Made by a program: the position numbers and the translations under genes
Shown: piece by piece, positions 59,181 through 64,000 of the stretch
How positions within the stretch are numbered: position 1 is the first letter of the stretch
How the letters are laid out: each line of letters opens with the position of its first letter
The notes under the pieces: generated by a model
Told to the model about the DNA's origin: nothing
The model's database searches: none
The model's input: only the letters and a program-made list of their open reading frames with translations
Assembly: GCA_029204225.1 (NCBI GenBank)
Contig: CM055102.1
Coordinates: 30,415,632 to 30,479,631 of the forward strand
Length of the DNA stretch: 64,000 bases
Source: Diphasiastrum complanatum
Taxonomy: Eukaryota > Streptophyta > Lycopodiopsida > Lycopodiales > Lycopodiaceae
Direction: 5' to 3'

Positions 59181-59920
59181 AAGCAAGACGACTGTCATCA
59201 TAAATACCTTGAACATGAAGACATTCATACTTCAATGTCGTGCAAATATTGGAGTTTTCTTGACTATCTGCTGGCGATCTTGCTACTTCCATGCTTGTTT
59301 CTGGCACTCTTCTGTTGCATCCATCCGTCATTGACACCGCACAACATCCATCCAGTTTCAACCATCCTTGTTTGAATACCACAACGAGTGCCAACACCAA
59401 CACTTCCAACCCTAACTTCACTGGCAATCGAACCATTTTGGTGAAACCTCTCGCACACCTGAGGGGTAGTGTCACGCGAGCACTCTCGTTACACTATTGA
59501 GAACATCATCATCACCATTCTCACAAATTCTTGTTTTTTCCTCTTCCTTCACCACCTCCAACATTTTATTCCCACCGTCATCCATCATTTCCATTTTTCC
59601 AACCTTCTAATACTCCACCGCCATCTACACATCCTGTCTTTTTGAGCCATTCTACTTCACCCTTTCTACTCTACCATTCCCACCTCACTACCTAGATTTC
59701 CTTTCTTACAGACACACCACTTTCACACACCTCCGCTTTACACGCATTCTAAGTTCCATTTCGACCGACGCCTCGAGTCACCTTCTTAACCGACGCCTCC
59801 AGTCACCTTCTCAACCGACGCCTCCGGTTCCACTCTCGACCGAGCCGAAACCACTATTACCTCTATTTCAACTCTCAACAGAACCAGTTTTCCAGAACAC
59901 TATCTTTTCAATTTTTCAAT

Positions 59921-60379
59921 ATGTCCTCCAATCAGAGTTCCAGTTCAGAAGACCAAGATGCAAATAAGATCGACATCCAGATGGGCAAGCTGGATATTCA
60001 AGAGATGCAAACTTGGTACCAACAAGCACAACAATTTTTCAAGAAAATTGAGTTCCAAGTTTCTATCCTGCCGGGGTATCAGAGTCCATACTTGCTACAT
60101 ATGGCATACGCCAACTACAATGCCACTGCAAGGTCTTGCCAATTCATAGTTCCTCCCAACCGAAACTATGTTTACAATATATCTTTTGCGACAATAGGCT
60201 TTCATACATTCGGATTCCCCCGAGGCCCAAATGCTGTTACTTTTATATCATTGTTGCATGAGAGCACTCACTACACTAAATCTCCTCCACTAATTCTGAT
60301 AGTAATACCCATGCTCACTACTAAGATCCATCTCATAAAGCATAGCTCAACAAATGCATATATGTATATATATACTTAA
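59921..60379 (+). CDS. Unidentified ORF (152 codons) after the CCGACGCCTC repeats
   Basis: I do not recognise it. It opens MSSNQSSSSEDQDANKIDIQ, with an acidic, polar N-terminus, then LDIQEMQTWYQQAQQFFKKI (helical) and a middle rich in Tyr, Asn and Pro. The last 20 or so codons (YMYIYT) look like run-on into AT-rich DNA, so the real protein, if any, may end earlier or be cut. Its place after a minisatellite-bearing leader suggests the start of a gag from an unknown LTR element. Its G+C is higher than its flanks. Confidence 0.35.
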   Translation: MSSNQSSSSEDQDANKIDIQMGKLDIQEMQTWYQQAQQFFKKIEFQVSILPGYQSPYLLHMAYANYNATARSCQFIVPPNRNYVYNISFATIGFHTFGFPRGPNAVTFISLLHESTHYTKSPPLILIVIPMLTTKIHLIKHSSTNAYMYIYT

Positions 60380-61486
60380 TTAACTGTACATATTGATAGA
60401 CATAAACAATCATCAAACATCAAGAAATTATCAAATGGTTAAATAGAATACAAAATTCTATTATATGATCGACTACATGTCGAACATTAAAAACAGTACG
60501 GAAACAGTCGTTCATGGAGCTCGAGATAGATTGAGTGCATCGTTATCACCGATATTGTTATGTGCTTTGCTTCCATCTAATTGTACACCTTGTGTCCATT
60601 CTAGATATAATCCAATTGTATTGTTGCATTTAGTTATAATGTCAATATGAAAGTGAGTCCTATTTATATCTTATGGAACTCCTAATGGAATCTTCTATAT
60701 CAGATTACCATCTGGCCATATGCTCATCTTAGCCGTCTATTTACATCAATGGTCTAGATGCATCTATATTTAGCCAATTAAGTACTTGACTTCTAAACTA
60801 CGTAAATGAATTTTAGCCTATTATTTTTTAGATTCACACTTGTGAGGCCATTACTGTGGAAAAGGGTGTGATCCCAAAGTTGGCACCCAAGTTTTTGCTC
60901 CTACATTGGTATGTGCATATTTTCACATTCTCCCTCAAATCTAGCCTAGATGCTCACTTAAATATCGATTTCTTTTTAGGTATTGGTCTATTTTATTTAT
61001 CTATATGCTTTTTGAGGGAGTTAATCCCTTGAGACATACCATATATTTGGTATTTTTGATTGTTGGATTTATCTCTTTTCTCCCTAAATCCCATAGTTCA
61101 TCTACGTTCATTCATGTTGCTACATACTTACTCACATTGTTGCAGAGCCTACAAAAATATACAAGAATTGCAAACATGTAGGTACCTACATGAGAGTCAA
61201 ACTATAGAAAGAGTATCGACTATCGACTATCGACTATCGACAGGTATTCAAATATTTACTTCAAACATTCAAACCTTTGTCACCCTCAACTCTAGCTAAT
61301 TTAACTTTGACTCAAATTGACAAATTATTGACTATCTATCCAATGTAAACAAAGCTAGTCACCTATACAAGCTAGCTTTAGCACAACTATTTCAACAACC
61401 ACGATCATCACATGTCTGGATAGTGATAGCCACATGTCTATGGAAATGACTGGTTTGATCCTCGTGACTTCAAAAGTAGGATCAAG
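60380..61486. other. No recognised gene
   Basis: AT-rich; holds a 7-bp (ATCGACT)4 repeat at 61,215-61,242. The ORFs at 60,465 and 61,060 have no motifs. Confidence 0.45.
61215..61242. repeat. (ATCGACT)4 microsatellite
   Basis: Four 7-bp units, the last ending in A instead of T. Confidence 0.9.
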
Positions 61487-62130
61487 TGTGAAAAATTGTC
61501 AACTAATTTGGTTTTTTAATTTGGCAATTTTGGAGGCAAAATGAAATCTCAGGTTAGAGATAGTTTCATATCTGTCAATAAGGGCCTAAATGGTGTTTGT
61601 ACTATTTTTGGCAAGTATATAAGAGGATGAGGTCGAGTTTAGACCCATTCTAATTGGCTAATTTTGGTACATTGCATCTAGACTATAATTTCTAGGTTTT
61701 TGGTTAAGTACCTAGAAGTTGCCATTTTAGGGCATACTTAGGGAAAGTGGCCAAATTTGATAGATATAAATAGCAATACTTGCATGGAGAACATATCATT
61801 GTATTCTCATTTTGTATGGAGAATTAATCTCTTGAGTTTCTATGTCCATCTCATGTGTTTATCTCTTGATATCTTGATTTTCTCTGTGTAGAATGTTGAT
61901 TTTATGGTTGATATAGGTTCCACACATGTGAAGGACAGATTGCTGCTGCTTTTGTAAGGAAAGGGACAATACCATACTGTATTTTCATGTTCATGATCAG
62001 ATCTTAGTGATTTATGCAATTTTACCATGCTAATCCTGATGAACCTATCTTGTAACTAGATCTAGATGTGCATACCAAATTGGCCCAAGATCTAAGATCC
62101 ATTAGTTGTGTTTTGGATATGTAATTTTTA
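61487..62130 (+). mobile_element. 5' LTR of copia D
   Basis: Starts TGTGAAAAATTGTCAAC, like the solo LTR at 45,622, and ends just before the primer site at 62,133. A TATAAATAG box lies near 61,765 (GATAGATATAAATAGCAA). It contains no ORF. The length is about 640 bp. Confidence 0.65.
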
Positions 62131-62132
62131 TA

Positions 62133-62144
62133 TGGTATCAGAGC
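62133..62144 (+). promoter_or_regulatory. Copia primer-binding site (TGGTATCAGAGC)
   Basis: Exact match to the usual plant copia initiator-Met tRNA site, directly after the LTR and 575 bp before a copia gag ATG. Confidence 0.85.
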
Positions 62145-62717
62145 AGCTTGTAGGCAAAATTTAGTGTTTATGCCAAATCTAGAGGTGGATTTGAGGGCGC
62201 CATAAATTCTATGTGGATTTAGACATTGCTAGATCAAATCTTGCATTTTCAAGTATGGAAAGTGGATCTTTGTGGTCCAATCATCATTTTAAGTCAAATC
62301 ACTTGTGGATGATGATTTTTGAAACCACTTTGGAATCTAGAGACAAAAATTGCTCATGATTGTGGATGGTACATTCTATTAGAAAAGATATCTAGATTCT
62401 AGCTTTTGCAAGGATTTTGCTTGTTGCATTTCTGGTGAAACCCTAAATTTGATAAGATTTGATGATTTTCAGGTTTCTGGAATTTCCAAGAGTGTGTTTC
62501 AATCTTAGATGTAGGAAAAATTTCATCATATTATATTTAGATCTACTGTAATCAAGAAATCAAGATTGTAGTTGCTAGGATTTGCTAGAAAGAGAAAAAG
62601 GAGAGACTATATTGTTTCCAAATCTTTGTGATTTCTTCTTAAGTTTCATTTGTTGATTTTAAGGGAGTTCTTAGTGCATTGGAGTAGGTTTGAAGGGATG
62701 ATCAAGATCATTGCAAC
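62145..62717 (+). other. Copia D leader
   Basis: Untranslated region between primer site and gag start, with no structure noticed beyond short T-rich runs. Confidence 0.5.
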
Positions 62718-63503
62718 ATGGCAACTTCAAGTGGCTTCATGTTGGAAGGCAATGATAGGCTTATCTGAATCAACTATTCTACTTGGAAGATAAGGATGGA
62801 ATCCTTATTGGAGATGAATGAGTTGATGGATATTGTTGTAGGTGTGGAGGAGAGACCTTTGGGACCACAAGATCAATTGAGGTATGACAAGAGGGCAAAG
62901 AAATCTCTACATGTGATCAAGATGAATGTGACTAATGAACTTCTCAAGGAAGCTGGTAAGTGCACAACATCAAAGGAGGCTTGGGATTTCTTAAAGAAGC
63001 TTTACGAGTCCAAGTCTACATCTAGGGTTCTAACCTTAAGAAGAAAAATCTTTTCAAGTATGCAAAATAAGGATGAAGGCGCTCATGCTTTTGTTTTGAG
63101 GGTTAAGGCATTCAATGATGAGTTAGCATGTATTGATGAAAGCATTAAGAAAGTAGAACTTGTTCAAGTTGTTCTTAATGGCTTGTTGGATGATCATGCT
63201 AATCTTGTTCAAAGTTTCTCTATTCAAAAGACTTTGCCAAGTATGGTGGATTTGCAAAAGAATTTGGTGAATGAGGAGTTTAGGCTTCTGGCAAGAGGAG
63301 GTGCATCTTCCACATCTCAAGTTGATGGACAGGCGGCCATGTTCATCAAAGGCAAATTCAAGGGAAAAGGCAAAGGCAAAGGCAAATGGTCAAACGGTCA
63401 AGATCAAGGTGATCCTTCTACTTTTGTTGGCAAGAAGAAAGATAGATCTAAGCTAAAATGTTGCTATTGTAGAGTCAAAGGACATTTTTCTAGTGATTGC
63501 TGA
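62718..63503 (+). pseudogene. Copia D Gag
   Basis: Opens MATSSGFMLEGNDRLI, then an in-frame TGA (62,766), then INYSTWKIRMESLLEMNELM. The long open part 62,796-63,503 holds the UBN2-type gag core (KCTTSKEAWDFLKKLYESKS, LRRKIFSSMQNKDEGAHAFV, LNGLLDDHANLVQSF). A Lys/Gly-rich run KGKFKGKGKGKGKWS and the knuckle CCYCRVKGHFSSDC follow before a TGA. It is the best-preserved gag in the window. In an intact element it would fuse with the protease below. Confidence 0.85.
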
Positions 63504-64000
63504 ATCAAGAAGAAGAGAGATCAAGGTGAGAAGCAAACCAACCTAACTATTGATAAAGATGGTGTTGATGAGCAGTTGTCAAATGATGCTTTTCTTATGT
63601 CATGATGCTTGTTGGCTAATGATGGAGACATTGTTTTATGGAGGATTGATAGCGGAGCTACAAAACATATGACATTTCATGAGGAGTATTATTCATGTTG
63701 GATGGTTTTTGAAGGTGACAAGAAAGTTATCTACACGACCAATGATGGTGAGTGTGCAATCAAAGGGATTGGCACAATTCTTATTTTCCTCTCTACTAAT
63801 AGGAGTGTGAATTTGAAAGATTTTTTGTTCATTCCATCTATTACTAAGTCAAATGCTTGACAAGGGATTCAAAGTGGAGTTTGTTGGTGATGCTTGTTTG
63901 ATCAAGAAAGAGGATAAATTGATTGCAAAAGAGAAGAGACAAGGTAAATTGTTCAAACTTGATGCTTGTGTTGTTTCTAACCAAATTGGATGTATGGCAA
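63504..64000 (+). mobile_element. Copia D protease start, cut by the window end
   Basis: After the TGA the frame continues IKKKRDQGEKQTNLTID, then TGA, and the open part 63,609-63,860 has LWRIDSGATKHMT (catalytic DSG of the aspartic protease). A frameshift near 63,850 leads to LDKGFKVEFVGDACLIKKED, the copia pre-integrase region. The element runs on past 64,000. Confidence 0.85.

Overview
The window looks like nuclear DNA from a plant with a large, repeat-packed genome. It is AT-rich, has no bacterial-style gene clusters, and is filled with decayed Ty1/copia and Ty3/gypsy retrotransposons, non-LTR (LINE) copies, a hAT transposase remnant, foldback elements and microsatellites. Only one host gene is clearly intact. 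A non-flowering vascular plant (gymnosperm or fern-like) is my inference. The reasons are the very long TE-filled introns and a retrocopy-like fragment of DNA-PKcs, a kinase not known from flowering plants. I cannot name the species.

The central gene is a peptidyl-tRNA hydrolase (PTH family) on the minus strand, 36,659 down to 14,421. I assembled it from eight exons, all joined in phase at GT-AG introns, giving an uninterrupted 260-residue protein with a likely organelle transit peptide. The coding sequence is 783 bp in a 22.2-kb gene; four of the seven introns are 4.0-7.7 kb and hold other elements. Intron 2 (31,749-36,058) holds a copia remnant and an antisense-to-window gypsy gag-pol remnant. 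Intron 5 (26,387-31,156) holds two LINE copies, each bounded on both sides by (CT)n. Intron 6 (18,655-26,327) holds a hAT transposase remnant, an intronless broken DNA-PKcs kinase-FATC copy and a copia gag scrap. Intron 7 (14,559-18,577) holds a GAACCG foldback element, a long hairpin, a TTCGAA foldback and tandem duplications.

Left flank (1-14,420): a minus-strand copia integrase piece abuts copy 1 of a gypsy family whose Gag has several zinc knuckles. A long non-coding stretch follows, with an initiator-Met-type primer-binding site, then a minus-strand retroelement leader with a TGGCGCC-type site, and 5 kb with no recognisable gene.

Right flank (36,660-64,000): a (CT)n tract; minus-strand copia remnants (38.2-39.7 and 40.5-42.4 kb); copy 2 of the same gypsy family (42.4-47.05 kb), which carries a solo LTR with a 5-bp target duplication; a plus-strand copia gag piece; another minus-strand copia (48.7-50.4 kb); a plus-strand copia pol (51.9-54.0 kb); a gypsy pol split by a 1.2-kb insert (55.1-58.5 kb); minisatellites and an unidentified ORF near 60 kb; and the 5' part of a copia element (LTR, primer site, gag, protease) cut by the window end. 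The history is one of nested insertions, with many CAG-to-TAG and CAA-to-TAA changes in the old copies.

Most worth a second look: the LINE pair inserted in (CT)n tracts, the DNA-PKcs-like copy, the complete giant-intron PTH gene, the multi-knuckle Gag, and the retroelement leader built from alternating AACTCTCGCA and TGCGAGAGTT motifs.
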